A stretch of DNA of 64,000 nucleotides from Rhinopithecus roxellana (Eukaryota > Chordata > Mammalia > Primates > Cercopithecidae): NCBI RefSeq assembly GCF_007565055.1, contig NC_044554.1, positions 57,631,676-57,695,675 of the forward strand, written 5' to 3'. This document shows, one piece after another, positions 1 to 10,035 of the stretch. Within the stretch, counting starts at the first letter, position 1, and the number at the start of each line of letters is the position of its first letter. A model generated the notes under the pieces. It did no database searches. It had not been told where the DNA came from and saw only the letters and a program-made list of their open reading frames with translations. Made by a program: the position numbers and the translations under genes.

Positions 1-128
1 GGCAGGAGAATCTCTTGAACCTGGGAGGCAGAGGTTGCAGTGAGCTGAGATCATGCCACTGCACTACAGTCTGGGTGACAGAATGAGCCCCTGTCTCAAA
101 ATAAAAAAATAATAAATAATAAATAATT
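1..128 (+). mobile_element. Alu 3' part, cut by the window start
   Basis: Right-arm Alu sequence with an A-rich (AAT)n tail. The 5' part lies outside the window. Confidence 0.9.
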
Positions 129-248
129 TTTTATAAAGGGACTTTCTGAACTACAAGAAACAGAAGTTAACCCTATTGAGAGCTGTTTACAAGGATGGAA
201 GAGACCAGAATGGGTGAAGGAATAGTAGGTATGAAGAGGGAGTCAGTG

Positions 249-418
249 GGCTGGGCACAGCGGCTCAGGCCTGTAATCCAGCTACTAGGGAGGCTGAGGC
301 AGGAGAATGATTTAAACTTGGGAGGTGGAGGCTGCAGTGAGCCGAGACTGCACCACTGAACTCCAGCCTGGGCAGAGAGAGGGAGGCAGGGAGGAAGGGA
401 GGGAGGAAGGAAGGAGAT
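249..418 (+). mobile_element. Internally deleted Alu with GGA-rich tail
   Basis: The 5' box joins straight to the right arm (middle missing), and the tail is a GGGA/GGAA purine run. A 10-bp target duplication, GGAGTCAGTG, flanks it (239-248 and 419-428), so the deletion does not extend past the element. Confidence 0.85.
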
Positions 419-925
419 GGAGTCAGTGAATACTAACAAATCTTTTGACAGGTTTGACTAGGAAGAGGACAGTAAGTGGAGTGAGGCATGAGATTATTAG
501 TGGAGATAAAGGAAAGAGCAAGACAGAGAAGTGAATATATAAGACAAAAAAAGAGTAACAGAAGAAGAACACGATGGGTGGGATTTACATTAGATAGGAG
601 CACAGAGGAAAACTGATTCAAAAGGATGCAGACACACCTAGGTTTAAAGGTTTGAGAGTGAATAAAGCGCGTTCATGCATGTTGGCTCCTATTTTTTCTG
701 TGACTAGAAGTCTGAGGGTTTAGTTATTCGCAGGTTAAAGATTTGAAGAGTGTGGAAAGGTCTGAAGTATTCACTGCTGTGAATGGACGAGGTGACCAGA
801 CTATCACAGAAGGACTGCCAAGCAGTGTTAATAGTTGCTTATTCACAAGTATGTGAGTGTTCTCAGCTGGGTTGATACAGGTCACAAGACCAGTTGTTAT
901 ACAGCTGAAATACAAGCATAGGTCT

Positions 926-1215
926 TTTTTTTTTTTAGACAGAGTCTCGCTCTGTCACCCAGGCTGGAGTGCAATGGCATGATCTTGGCTCACTGCAACC
1001 TCTGCCTCCCAGGTTCAAGCGATTCTCCTGCCTCAGTCTCCCAAGTAGCTGGGATTACAGACATCTGCCATCATGCCGGGCTAATTTTTGTATTTTTGTA
1101 GAGACAGGGTTTCACCATGTTGGCCAGGCTGGTCTCGAACTCCTGACCTCAGTGATCTGCCTACTTCAGCCTCCCAAAGTGCTGGGATTACAGGCATGAA
1201 CCACCACACCCGGCC
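926..1215 (-). mobile_element. Alu (AluS-like), full length
   Basis: Antisense Alu from poly-T to the complement of the 5' box. CATAGGTCT occurs at both flanks (917-925 and 1219-1227). Confidence 0.95.
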
Positions 1216-1274
1216 AACCATAGGTCTTAGAACTCTACAATCTCTATATTTTTTCCTTACAACTCTAAGATGTT

Positions 1275-1745
1275 TGATTTTTTAAAACTAATTTAAAGGA
1301 AGCACTTAACACAGAATACAATCTCCACAAATTTTAAGTGTACAGTTCAGCAGTGTTAAGCATATTCACATTGTGCAATAGATCTTCAAAGCTTTTTTCA
1401 TCTTGCAAAATAGAAACTCTATGCCCCCTTAACAACTCCCCATTTTCCCCTTTCCCAGCTCCCGGCAACCACCATTCTACTTTCTGTTTCTATGAGTTTG
1501 ACTACTTCAGATACCTCATATAAGTGGAATCAAGCAGTATTTGTGTCTTGTGACTGGTTTATTTCACTTAGTATGTCCTCAAGATTCATCCACATTGTTT
1601 TATGTGACAGGATTTCCTTCCTTTTCAAGGCTGCATAAAGATATTATGTATATGCATGTATATGTTATGTATATGCATATACATTATGTATACTGCATGT
1701 ATATGACACATTTCCTTTACCCACTCAACTCGACATTCATTTCTT
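1275..1745 (-). mobile_element. L1M 3'-end fragment
   Basis: Antisense to the L1 3' untranslated region and ORF2 end; it shares phrases such as 'AAGTGTACAGTTCAG' and 'ATACCTCATATAAGTGG' with the L1 piece at 14.65 kb. Confidence 0.8.
1640..1702. repeat. Alternating purine-pyrimidine TATG/TGCA stretch
   Basis: About 60 bases of mostly alternating TA/TG/CA steps within the L1 piece; degenerate microsatellite. Confidence 0.7.
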
Positions 1746-1974
1746 GATGGAAAAAGGGTTCCTTCCCTATGACGTTTAGTGTTTTTAAAAAAACCACTTC
1801 CTGACTCTTGGCTTTTAAAAATGTTTCCTATGTTGCCAATTAAACACTCCTGACACAAGACTTTGTACACTCTTTGTACACTCTTTGCTGCTGTTGGCAA
1901 CTCCTTTTCCCTCCAGTGATTCGTTTAATAATTATAATAGCTTAGGGCGAGTATGTACTAAGGAAATGTGTATA

Positions 1975-2929
1975 GGCCAGACACAGTGGCTCATGTCTGT
2001 AATCCCAGCACTTTGGGGAGGCTGAGGTAGGCGGATCACCTGGGGTCAGGAATTTGAGACCAGTCCGGCCAACATGGTGAAACCCTGTCTCTACTAAAAA
2101 TACAAAAAACTTGGCCAGGCGCAGTGGCTCACGCCTGTAATCCCAACACTTTGGGAGGCTGAGGGGGGCAAATCACGGGATCAGGAGCTCGAGACCAGCC
2201 TGGCCAATATGGTAAAATTCCTTCTCTACAACAAATTAAAAAAATTAGCTAGGCGTAGTGGCGGGCGCCTGTAATCCCAGCCACTCGGGAGACTGAGGCA
2301 GGAGAATCGCTTGAACTTGGGAGGCGGATGTTGCAGTGAGCCGCGATCGTAGCACTACACTCCAGCCCGGGGAACAGAATGAGACTCCGTCTCCAAAACA
2401 AAACAAAACAAAATGGCTGGGCGCGGTGGTTTACGCCTGTAACCCCAGCACTTTGGGAGGCCAAGAAGGGCGGATCACGAGGTCAGGAGATCGAGACCAT
2501 CCTGGCTAACACGGTAAAACCCCGTCTCTACTAAAAATACAAAAAAAAATTAGCCGGGCGCAGTGGCGGGCGCCTGTAGTCCCAGCCACTCAGGAGGCTG
2601 AGGCGGGAGAATGGCGTAAACCCAGGAGGCGGAGCTTGCAGTGAGCCCAGATCGCGCCACTGCACTCCAGCCTGGGCGACAGAGCCAGACTCTCTCTCAA
2701 AAAAAATAATAATAATAATAATTAGCCACGCTAACCAAGCATGGTGGCAGGCGCCTGTAATCCCAGTTAGTTCGGAGGCTGAGGCAGGAGAATTGCTCCA
2801 ACCCGGGAGGCGGAGGCTGCAGTGAGCCGAGATCATGCTACTGCACTCCAGCCTGGGTGACAGGGTGAGACTCCATCTCAAAAAAAGAAAAAAAAGAAAA
2901 AAAGAAAAAAGGAAAAGAAATGTATATAC
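1975..2929 (+). mobile_element. Nested Alu array: outer Alu split by two inner Alus
   Basis: Outer Alu occupies 1975-2112 and about 2721-2916. Two full Alus are inserted in it, 2113-2412 and 2415-2720, all in the same orientation. Near-identical GAAATGTGTATA and GAAATGTATATA flank the outer element, showing it was one insertion later split. Confidence 0.85.
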
Positions 2930-2930
2930 C

Positions 2931-3240
2931 CTGCGCACTGGCTCACACCTGTAAACGTACCACTTTGGGAGGCCGAGGCAGAAGGATGGCGTGAGGACAG
3001 CAGTTCGAGATCAGCCTAGCCAACATGGAGAAACCCCGCATCTACTAAAAATACAAAAATTAGCCCAGCGTGGTGGCGCGTGCCTGTAATTCCAGCTACT
3101 CGGGAGGCTGAGGCAGGAGAATTGCTTGAACCTGGGAGGCAGAGGTTATAGCGAGCCGGGATCGCATCACTGCACTCCCGCCTGGGAGACAGAGCAAGAC
3201 CCCATCTCAAAAACAAAAAATTAAAAAATAAAATAAAACA
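2931..3240 (+). mobile_element. Alu, full length
   Basis: Sense Alu directly abutting the nested array, ending in an A-rich tail. Confidence 0.9.
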
Positions 3241-3409
3241 GAGAAATTATATATAACCACACGTATAACACGCAACCCTTGCTTTTAAGCATATCTAATT
3301 GGGAAGGAAGGACAGCAATATTAAGCATGTAACTTCATTACTAACCTTCTAATATATACGTCTAATATAAAATGAATTAGGTTGTGCTTAAGTAGTAGCA
3401 CTAGGTAGT

Positions 3410-3612
3410 TTAAGCACATGAGACTGGCTTAGAATCATTAGATGTTTAACTCTGGGGACATTACGTAACTATTTGAAGTCTCTATTTCCAAATCTGTAAA
3501 ATGGTATATTTAACAGCAACTACTCCAAAGGTGTATAAATGGCAACTGAATGAGATAAGCACAATAATAAGCGTAAAGCTGGGATATAGTATGTGCTCAG
3601 TAAACATAGTTT
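3410..3612 (+). mobile_element. MIR SINE fragment
   Basis: Diverged MIR core: 'CTGTAAAATGG' followed by 'GAATGAGATAA' and 'TGTGCTCAGTAAA'. Confidence 0.7.
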
Positions 3613-4194
3613 TCATTATAATTTATCATAGCGTTTCTGAAATGATTTGATTTACAAAACAGATTTAGACAACTTTTCGAGAAAATCAGTCCTGTGGAAA
3701 ATAGAACCAGTACTTTAAAAAATGACTGTAAAGAAACAGAAAATGCACCCACGAAAGAGTCCTTTTAAGTGAGATTCTTACAAGCATTTACCACACAGAT
3801 ATACTCTTAATCTTGCCCGCGAAGTTCTGAGCATCTCAATCGAGGCATTAACATTCTAAGCGCCAAATTCTTTTCCCGGACTGCTCTGCCCATGAAGGAC
3901 TTTCTGCATCCTTGCCCCGCCTACTATGCGACAGCAGTGTACCCCAGGAAATATGACAATCAAAATGCACTCACTCATTCAAACACCACTGGAGGGCGGT
4001 ACCGCCCGAATTGAGAATCATCAAAAGAGGATCCACCCCAAATCTTCCAGAGTTCTTTTACTACCTTCTAGATTCAATTCCACCCCGAAAATCTACAGCT
4101 CCAAAGGTACAAGAACATCCAGGGCCTAACCACATCCGCACAGTTAGGAGACGTCTGCTGAAGCCCCGCCACCCTCTTCCTGACCACCTTTCAG

Positions 4195-4323
4195 ATGGCC
4201 GACTTCATAATCGGGAGTATTCGCTGCCTGCAAGATCCCCCACCCTCTAAGGAACTCCGGCGCCTACTTTCAGCCTCTGCTCATGGCTGGAAAATATCTC
4301 GGGTCCTCTGGCTTCACTGCTGA
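4195..4323 (+). CDS. Candidate 42-codon small ORF antisense to NUP205 intron 1
   Basis: ATG at 4195 opens 42 codons ending with TGA at 4321-4323. The predicted peptide starts MADFIIGSIRC and has no low-complexity or Alu character. The ATG has G at +4 but C at -3, so its context is only moderate. It is preceded by a pyrimidine-rich stretch ending TTTCAG, which could also be a splice acceptor. It overlaps a second small frame (4283-4411). I know no protein like it, and chance in GC-rich DNA is a real alternative. Confidence 0.2.
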   Translation: MADFIIGSIRCLQDPPPSKELRRLLSASAHGWKISRVLWLHC

Positions 4324-4411
4324 AGACCTGACGCTTTTCCGGCGAAATCTGGACCACAGACGCACAGTGGAACTTGGGGGTGAGGGAGCCAGGCTCAGCC
4401 CTGGGCTGTGA
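4283..4411 (+). CDS. Candidate 42-codon small ORF, second frame, antisense to NUP205 intron 1
   Basis: ATG at 4283 opens 42 codons ending TGA at 4409-4411, one base out of frame with the previous ORF. The middle part (AEDLTLFRRNLDHRRTVEL) has a helix-like, charged composition. A good donor-like GTGAGG follows position 4379 within the frame, so this could be a first coding exon rather than a complete ORF. No family was recognised. Confidence 0.2.
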   Translation: MAGKYLGSSGFTAEDLTLFRRNLDHRRTVELGGEGARLSPGL

Positions 4412-4668
4412 GAGATTAAATACCTGGGTCCAGCTGCCCAAGCCTCACTGCCTCGATTCTCAAACCCCAACTCAAGGGCTAGAGCCGCAGCACCGACGCG
4501 CGCCATTCAAACTGGGGAGGGGTGAGACTCTAGGCCCAGAATTAGTGAAAAGCAGGCACCGCATATAAGTTGGGTGCTAGACTCCGAGAAACCCCACGGT
4601 CTCGTCTCTCCCTGAAGACCTGGTCATCGCTCAGCTCAATCGTCTCCTTTCTGTCTGGCCACACTTAC

Positions 4669-4696
4669 CCGAATTTACCGCCAAAGGCGTCGCCAT
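4669..4696 (-). CDS. NUP205: NUP205 exon 1, coding part (partial gene)
   Basis: Read on the minus strand, the ATG at 4696-4694 opens nine codons (MATPLAVNS) plus one G, followed directly by a consensus donor GTAAGT at 4668-4663. From memory, NUP205 begins MATPLAVNSA; the spare G is the first base of an Ala codon, so sequence and splice phase both agree. NUP205 is a large (about 2,000 residue) alpha-helical scaffold nucleoporin of the nuclear pore inner ring, binding NUP93 and related to NUP188. Only this first coding exon lies in the window; I found no exon 2 between 1 and 4660. The start codon sits in an AAGATGGCG context (YY1/TISU type). Identity rests on nine residues plus synteny with the gene at 54.2 kb. 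Confidence 0.85.
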
Positions 4697-4699
4697 CTT
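4688..4699 (-). promoter_or_regulatory. YY1/TISU element overlapping NUP205 start codon
   Basis: The minus strand reads TAAGATGGCGAC with the start codon inside it. TISU (SAASATGGCGGC) combines a YY1 site with a translation-start context for short leaders; ten of twelve positions agree here. Confidence 0.7.
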
Positions 4700-4970
4700 A
4701 GAGGCGCACTAACTGAGCCCTTCTGCCGTATGGAGGCCCCAGGAAGGAGTGAGGCTGCCCTGAGTGAAGCCTGAACAAAAAGGCACCACGCTGTCCCCTC
4801 CACGCTGGGCCGTCCCAGGCGTACAGAAGGCTCCAGAATCTGCTCTGGGTCACAAGCATCAATTTTCATTGGGATTATTCAAATAAGGCGAGGGCAACCA
4901 CTTCAGAGACACGAGGTCCTCGATCCGACGTTCATCGTGTAGTGCATCCTGGGACTTGTAGTTTCTTTCT
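4697..4970 (-). promoter_or_regulatory. NUP205: NUP205 5' UTR and core promoter region
   Basis: This CpG-containing, Alu-free stretch lies upstream of the NUP205 start codon on the minus strand. It holds a ZNF143/THAP11-type site at 4943-4963 and an inverted CCAAT (ATTGG on plus, 4868-4872). No TATA box is evident. The transcription start cannot be fixed from sequence; the TISU context of the ATG is typical of genes with very short leaders, so the 5' UTR may be short. Confidence 0.6.
4943..4963 (-). promoter_or_regulatory. ZNF143/THAP11 (SBS2-type) motif, NUP205 promoter
   Basis: On the minus strand this reads ACTACAAGTCCCAGGATGCA preceded by A. It matches the ACTACAAnTCCCAGnATGC motif bound by ZNF143 and THAP11 in many housekeeping promoters. 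It lies about 250 bp upstream of the ATG. Confidence 0.75.
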
Positions 4971-5254
4971 AATGATGAGTTGGTTAAGTGGAGAGGAAAA
5001 AGTAAAGTGGAATAGAAAAAGATATTCTGAGAGTAGTTATTAAAATGACGCCCACTTATGAGATTATAAAAGCCGTAAGTTCAAATCATTATCTCCGTTT
5101 CAAGTTAAATCTTCCTTACAGTGGGGAGTGGAGTAAGGTGTGAAGTGTCTACACCTCAAAAAGTCATTGACCGGTTAAAAACTAAGTTTCCGTGACATTT
5201 CAGTTTGCTAAGTATGTTGTGTCAACATAGTTGCGTAGAGCGAAACAAATCATA

Positions 5255-5450
5255 ATTTTTAACTATAAAATTTTCAAACGGATACAAAATTAGAATAGTG
5301 AACACTCAGCATCAATAACGTGGCCAATTTCCCACCACGGCAGCACCCTTACCACCCTTACCACCCCAGCACCCTATCCTCCCCACCCCCCGCCCCCGAT
5401 TATTTTAAAACAAATTCCAGACATATCGTTTCATAATCACCAAGTATTTT
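5255..5450 (-). mobile_element. Ancient LINE-like repeat, family uncertain
   Basis: Phrases such as 'AAATTTTCAAAC...ATACAAAATTAGAATAGTG' and 'CAAATTCCAGACAT' around a C-rich run look like an old L1M/HAL1-type repeat. A related piece is at 60955-61070. Confidence 0.45.
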
Positions 5451-5760
5451 TCTACCTGAGCAAGCAAAGTAGCTGAACTCTCTTTCTTCAGTTGTTACAT
5501 TTTAGTATTTTAAATATAATCAAACTCAAATATAATCACTGCTATTTACAGCTATGTATTAAGAATTTTACAGCCATTATTTCATTTAATCCCAGCAAAC
5601 CATTCTATTGGAAAAATGATCTGATTATAGCTATGTCAGAGATGTTCCATGTGCCTTACAATCTCATTGTATCAACTCTCCATCATTCCCATTTCACTGT
5701 TGGAAATCAGAATCAAATAATTTAGACAAAAGCACAGAGTATGTTAACAATATCCAGAAC

Positions 5761-6067
5761 TGGCCGGGCGCGATGGCTCATGCCTGTAATCCCAGCACTT
5801 TGGGAGGCCAAGGTGGGCGGATCACTTAAGGTCAGGTGTTTGAGACCAGCCTGGCCAGCATGGTGAAACCTCGTCTCTACTAAAAATATAAAAATAAGCC
5901 AGGCGTGGCAGCACGCACCTGTAACCCCCAACTGTTCGGGAGGCTGAGGCAGGAGAATCCCTTGAACCCGGGAGGTGGAGGTTGCAGTGAGCTGAGATCA
6001 TACCACTGCACCCCAGCCTAGGCAACAGAGTGAGTGAGACTCCATTTCAAACAAACAAACAAAAAAG
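5761..6067 (+). mobile_element. Alu, full length with target duplication
   Basis: Sense Alu flanked by the 12-bp duplication AATATCCAGAAC (5749-5760 and 6068-6079). Confidence 0.95.
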
Positions 6068-6620
6068 AATATCCAGAACAGAACATTTATTATTTTGGAC
6101 AAATAATATCAAGTGACACAATGTACATTATGTTTGAAACACAAAAGTCACTGGTGATTTTTTTCTAGAAGTCATTGTTATATAGAGACAAATGCCAAAC
6201 TACAATTAAAGTGGTTTTAAGGAGTGAAGTGGGGAAGAGAGAAAGTAAAGGCAAAGGAATATTTCAAGAAGTTTATCATGAAACTGAAAAGAATACTGTG
6301 CAGGAACTTGACAGGAAGTGGCATTCAAAGATTTCTCTCTCAGCACAACTGTTACCAGCCTTTCCCTCTCCACACACACTTTTTAAGCCCACACATTTCC
6401 CTCTCAGTAGATAACTTTGCTTTCTATAAAGTAACTCTTTAACTTCCAGCAAGTCCTCTTTGCCCATCATTACACTTTACAAGTATTCTCTCACAGGATT
6501 CTTCAATTCGTAGCAACTGGGATATTGCCATCATAAACCCTTCTAAAATTGCTCTTGGTATGTTTACCAGTGATCAGTCATCAAATTCCATGGGCACTTT
6601 TCTGAATTATGATAGTTATA

Positions 6621-6900
6621 GGCCGGCCACAGTGGCTCACGCCTGTAATCCTAGCACTGTGGGAGGCTGAGGTGGGAAGATCACCTGAGGTCAAGAGTTC
6701 GAGATCAGCCTGGCCAACATGGTGAAACCTTGTCTCTACTAAAAATACAAAGTTAGCTGGGCGTGGTGACAGACTCCTGTAATGCCAGCTACTTGGGAGA
6801 CTAAGGCAGGAGAATTGCTTGAACCCCAGAGGCAGAGGTTGCAGTGAGCTGAGATCGCGCCATTGCACTCCAGCCTGGGTAATAGAGTAAAAACTCTGTC
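6621..6900 (+). mobile_element. Alu whose tail became a microsatellite
   Basis: Full sense Alu; after 'AACTCTGTCAG' the usual poly-A is replaced by a long AAAG/AAGG repeat. Confidence 0.9.
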
Positions 6901-6939
<39 letters not shown>

Positions 6940-7069
6940 AGGAAAGAAGGAAAGAAGGAAAGAAGGAAAGAAGGAAAGAAGGAAAGAAGGAAAGAAGGAA
7001 AGAAGGAAAGAAGGAAAGAAGGAGAAAGAAAGAAAGAAAGAGAGAAAAGAAAAGAAAAAAGAAAGAAAA
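6901..7069 (+). repeat. (GAAA)n/(GGAAA)n purine microsatellite
   Basis: About 170 bases of pure A/G: a GAAA block, a block of GGAAAGAA units and an irregular GAAA end. It grew from the Alu tail and is likely length-polymorphic. Confidence 0.95.
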
Positions 7070-7676
7070 TTATATTATCCTGTGGCTACTGGGGCACCAC
7101 TGATACTGGTTTTCCTCCTCTCTTTCCAGTTCATTTTTAGTGTTTTACGTGGACTTCTCTTTCTCTTCTACTCACTAAATCGAGCTCTTCCCCTGTGGTC
7201 ATCTCTAGTTTCTGTCCTTTCATTCTACATGCCTTCTCCAGGACATCTTACGGTTTCTTACTACCACCTGCTTGCTGATGAATTCTGTGTTTGTATCTCT
7301 AGTCTGATCCTCTCTCCTGAGCTTCAGATTTGTATAACCAACTGTCCAGTTCACTTCTGTATTGATTGTCACACAGGCGTTTCAAAACCAGCATGTCTGA
7401 AATGTAAATGATCACTTTTCCCCTAAAACTCTGCCCCCTGTATCCACCCAGTTGCCAAAATCAGAAACCTGGGATTCTTTCTGTATTCTTCCTTCAATTA
7501 TCAAATCCTGTTCATTCTACCTCACAAATATTTCTGGAACCGTTTTCCTCTTCTCTGCTTTCTATGCCATTGTTCAAGCCTCATCTTCTTAAACTTGGTA
7601 TTTTGCAATAGGCTTCTCATTTGTCTTTCTTATTTTCATCTGATCTTCCTTTCATGGACTCCCAAGGTGATTTTTA

Positions 7677-7983
7677 TTTTTTTATTTTATTTTATTAATT
7701 TATTAATTTATTTCAAGACACAGTTTCATTCTGTCACTGGAGTGCAATGGCGCAATCTTGGCTCACTGCAGCCTCCACCTCGCGGGTTCAAGCAATTCTT
7801 GTGCCTCAGCCTCCTGAGTAGCTGGGATTACAGGCGCACTTCACCACACCCAGCTAATTTTTGTATTTTTAGTAGATGGGGGTGGGGGTTTTGCCATGTT
7901 GGCCAGGCTGGTCTTGAGCTCTTGACCTTGGCTTCCCAAAACACTGGTATTATAGGCATGAGTTACTGCGCCCAGCCTGAAAG
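7677..7983 (-). mobile_element. Alu, full length with target duplication
   Basis: Antisense Alu with an ATTT-rich tail, flanked by GTGATTTTTA (7667-7676 and 7984-7993). Confidence 0.93.
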
Positions 7984-8007
7984 TGATTTTTAAATACAAA
8001 AAACATG

Positions 8008-8310
8008 GCCAGGCACGGTGGCTTATGCCTGTAATGCCAGCACTTTGGGAGGCCAAGACAGGCTGATCACCTGAGGTCAGGAGTTCGAGACCAGCCTGAC
8101 CAACATGGAGAAACCCTGTCTCTACTAAAAATACAAAATTAGCTGGGCATGGTGGCGTATGCCTGTAATCCCAGCTACTCGGGAGACTGAGGCAGGAGAA
8201 TTGCTTGAACCTGGGAGGCGGAGGTTGTGGTGAGCCAAGATCGCACCATTGCACTCCAGCTTGGGCAACCAGAGTGAAACTCTGTCTCAAAAAAAAAAAA
8301 AAAAAAAAAA
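8008..8310 (+). mobile_element. Alu, full length
   Basis: Sense Alu ending in a 22-base A run, directly followed by another Alu. Confidence 0.93.
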
Positions 8311-8311
8311 T

Positions 8312-8520
8312 GGCCAGGCGCGGTGGCTCACGCCTGTAATCCCAGCACTTTGGGAGGCCAAGGCGGGTGGATCATGAGGTCAGGAGATCGAGACCATCCT
8401 GGCTAACACAGTGAAACCTCATCTCTACTAAAAATACAAAAAATTAGCCAGGCATGGTGGCAGGCACCTGTAGTCCCAGCTACTCGGGAGGCTAAGGCAG
8501 GAGAATGGCATCAACCGGGG
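8312..8520 (+). mobile_element. AluY lacking its 3' third
   Basis: Starts with an intact 5' box but stops inside the right arm at 'GGCATCAACCGGGGAG', with no tail. Loss of the 3' end points to a later deletion, since reverse transcription truncates the 5' end instead. Confidence 0.88.
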
Positions 8521-8583
8521 AGCCTTGTTCTTCAGCCTTCCACACTCTTCCTCAAGAGCCCTTTACTCTAATCATTCTGAACT

Positions 8584-8889
8584 TGTTTTTTTTTTTTTTT
8601 TTTTTTTGAGACGGAGTCTCGCTCTGCCACCCAGGCTGGAGTGCAGTGGCCGGATCTCAGCTCACTGCAAGCTCCACCTCCCGGGTTTACGCCATTCTCC
8701 TGCCTCAGCCTCCTGAGTAGCTGGGACTACAGGCGCCCGCCACCTCGCCCGGCTAGTTTTTTGTATTTTTTAGTAGAGACGGGGTTTCACCGTGTTAGCC
8801 AGGATGGTCTCGATCTCCTGACCTCGTGATCCGCCCGTCTCGGCCTCCCAAAGTGCTGGGATTACAGGCTTGAGCCACCGCCCCCGGCC
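8584..8889 (-). mobile_element. Young AluY, Old World monkey type
   Basis: Antisense AluY with the variants corresponding to GGCTCAAGCC, GGGCGAGGTGG and GATCCGGCCACTGC. It is flanked by a perfect 12-bp duplication TCATTCTGAACT (8572-8583 and 8890-8901). Confidence 0.93.
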
Positions 8890-9209
8890 TCATTCTGAAC
8901 TATTTATTATCCTTAAGTACAACATGCTTTCTTTTGCCATGTATCGATGTCTTTGCACCTGTTATTCTGTCCTCCTGAATTGCCCTTCTTTCCCTTCCTT
9001 ATCCACCTGTGACCACCCACCAAGTTAACCTCCAAACATAATCTGCTCTCAAAGTCTCAGGGCCTGTGTTAATGCTGCCTTCATGATGCTATCCTTGATC
9101 CCCTCCCCCATCAAATTCAGGTGTTTCTTTGCCTACAGACCTATTGCACTTTTTCCCACCTTTATTATGGCCCAATGTGCTATGACAATTGTCTCCACAC
9201 TAAAACTGT

Positions 9210-9680
9210 TAGCTTCTTGTGGTAGATTACTATTAAAAGGTCCTCAGTGAATCACAGGTCCCTGAATTGAAGCCATTGTATAATCATCTGCCACATTGAA
9301 TCTGGGTTGGCCTTTGACTTACTTAGACCAGAAAAATGCAGAGGAAGTGATGTGGGGCACTTCTAAGTCCAGGATTTAAGAGATCTTGTTACTTCCTTTT
9401 TGCTCTTTTGCCCATGTAAGGAAACTCGAACTTGTCTTTTTGAGGATGAAAGACCATGAGGAGAGAGGCCTAGCCAGCCCTTAGCCATTCGAAACCCTAG
9501 CTGAAATGTTGAACGTTAGTGAGGCTATCTTGGATCCTCCGTACTAGTTGATCCACCAGCTGACTGTAAATGCATAAGTGAGTCCAGACCAGATTGCAGA
9601 ATTGTGAGCAAGTAAATGGCTATTGTTTCAAGTCACCGTTTTGTGATTTGTTATCCCCAAGAAATAACTGATATACTCCT
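9210..9680 (+). mobile_element. MLT1-type LTR (ERVL-MaLR)
   Basis: Diverged solo LTR; the 3' part with 'CAGAATTGTGAGCAAG' and 'AATGGCTATTGTTTCAAG' and the end 'GAAATAACTGATA' fits MLT1-family LTRs. It sits inside the L2 element. Confidence 0.65.
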
Positions 9681-9814
9681 AGAAAGCAACAGCTGTGTCT
9701 TTTTATATTTATATTCCATGCTCCTACCACATCTCTGGCTTGCAGTTACAATTCAGAAAAATAATTTGCAGAGCTTAGTGCTTCCACTGCCTGCTGGGAG
9801 AGACCACATACAAT

Positions 9815-10035
9815 TGTGATGAAGTACACAGGACTTAGAGCCAGGCTTCCTGAATTCACATTGTGTTTCAGTTACTTATTAGCTATGAAACCCTCCTGAG
9901 TACCTTGGCTTTTTCCTCTCTAAATAGGGTGGCAATATTAGTACCTATATCATAGGGTTGTTAAGGAACTTATTTGTAAAGTCCTTAAAATAAGTCTGAC
10001 ATGTAGTGCTACATGAGTATTTGTTAAATAAAAAT
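9815..10035 (+). mobile_element. MIR SINE
   Basis: MIR layout: 'GAGCCAGGCTTCCTGAATTC', then 'CATAGGGTTGTTAAGGA', then a '...GTATTTGTTAAA' end. Confidence 0.8.

Larger units (their letters stand above)
1..4668 (-). other. NUP205: NUP205 intron 1 (partial, 3' end outside the window)
   Basis: Everything left of the exon-1 donor at 4663-4668 should be first intron, continuing beyond the window edge. It contains Alus, an L1 piece and one MIR; nothing resembling NUP205 exon 2 was found. The stretch 3240-4660 has no recognisable young repeat and becomes GC-richer towards the promoter. Confidence 0.75.
7075..9760 (+). mobile_element. L2 LINE, long fragment broken by later insertions
   Basis: Diverged L2 sequence (for example 'TCTCTCCTGAGCTTCAGA', 'CAGAAACCTGGGATTCTT') runs 7075-7676, resumes around 8521-8583 and 8902-9215, and ends at about 9680-9760 after an LTR insertion. 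Alus at 7677-8520 and 8584-8889 and an MLT1-type LTR interrupt it. No coding capacity remains. Confidence 0.75.

Noticed and set aside
6863..7411. 182-codon open frame rich in Lys/Glu
   Set aside because: It reads through the GAAA/GGAA microsatellite and L2 sequence; the Lys/Glu repeats come from the microsatellite.
9815..10035. tRNA gene suggested by a MIR 5' region
   Set aside because: MIRs are tRNA-derived SINEs; no intact cloverleaf or terminator seen.
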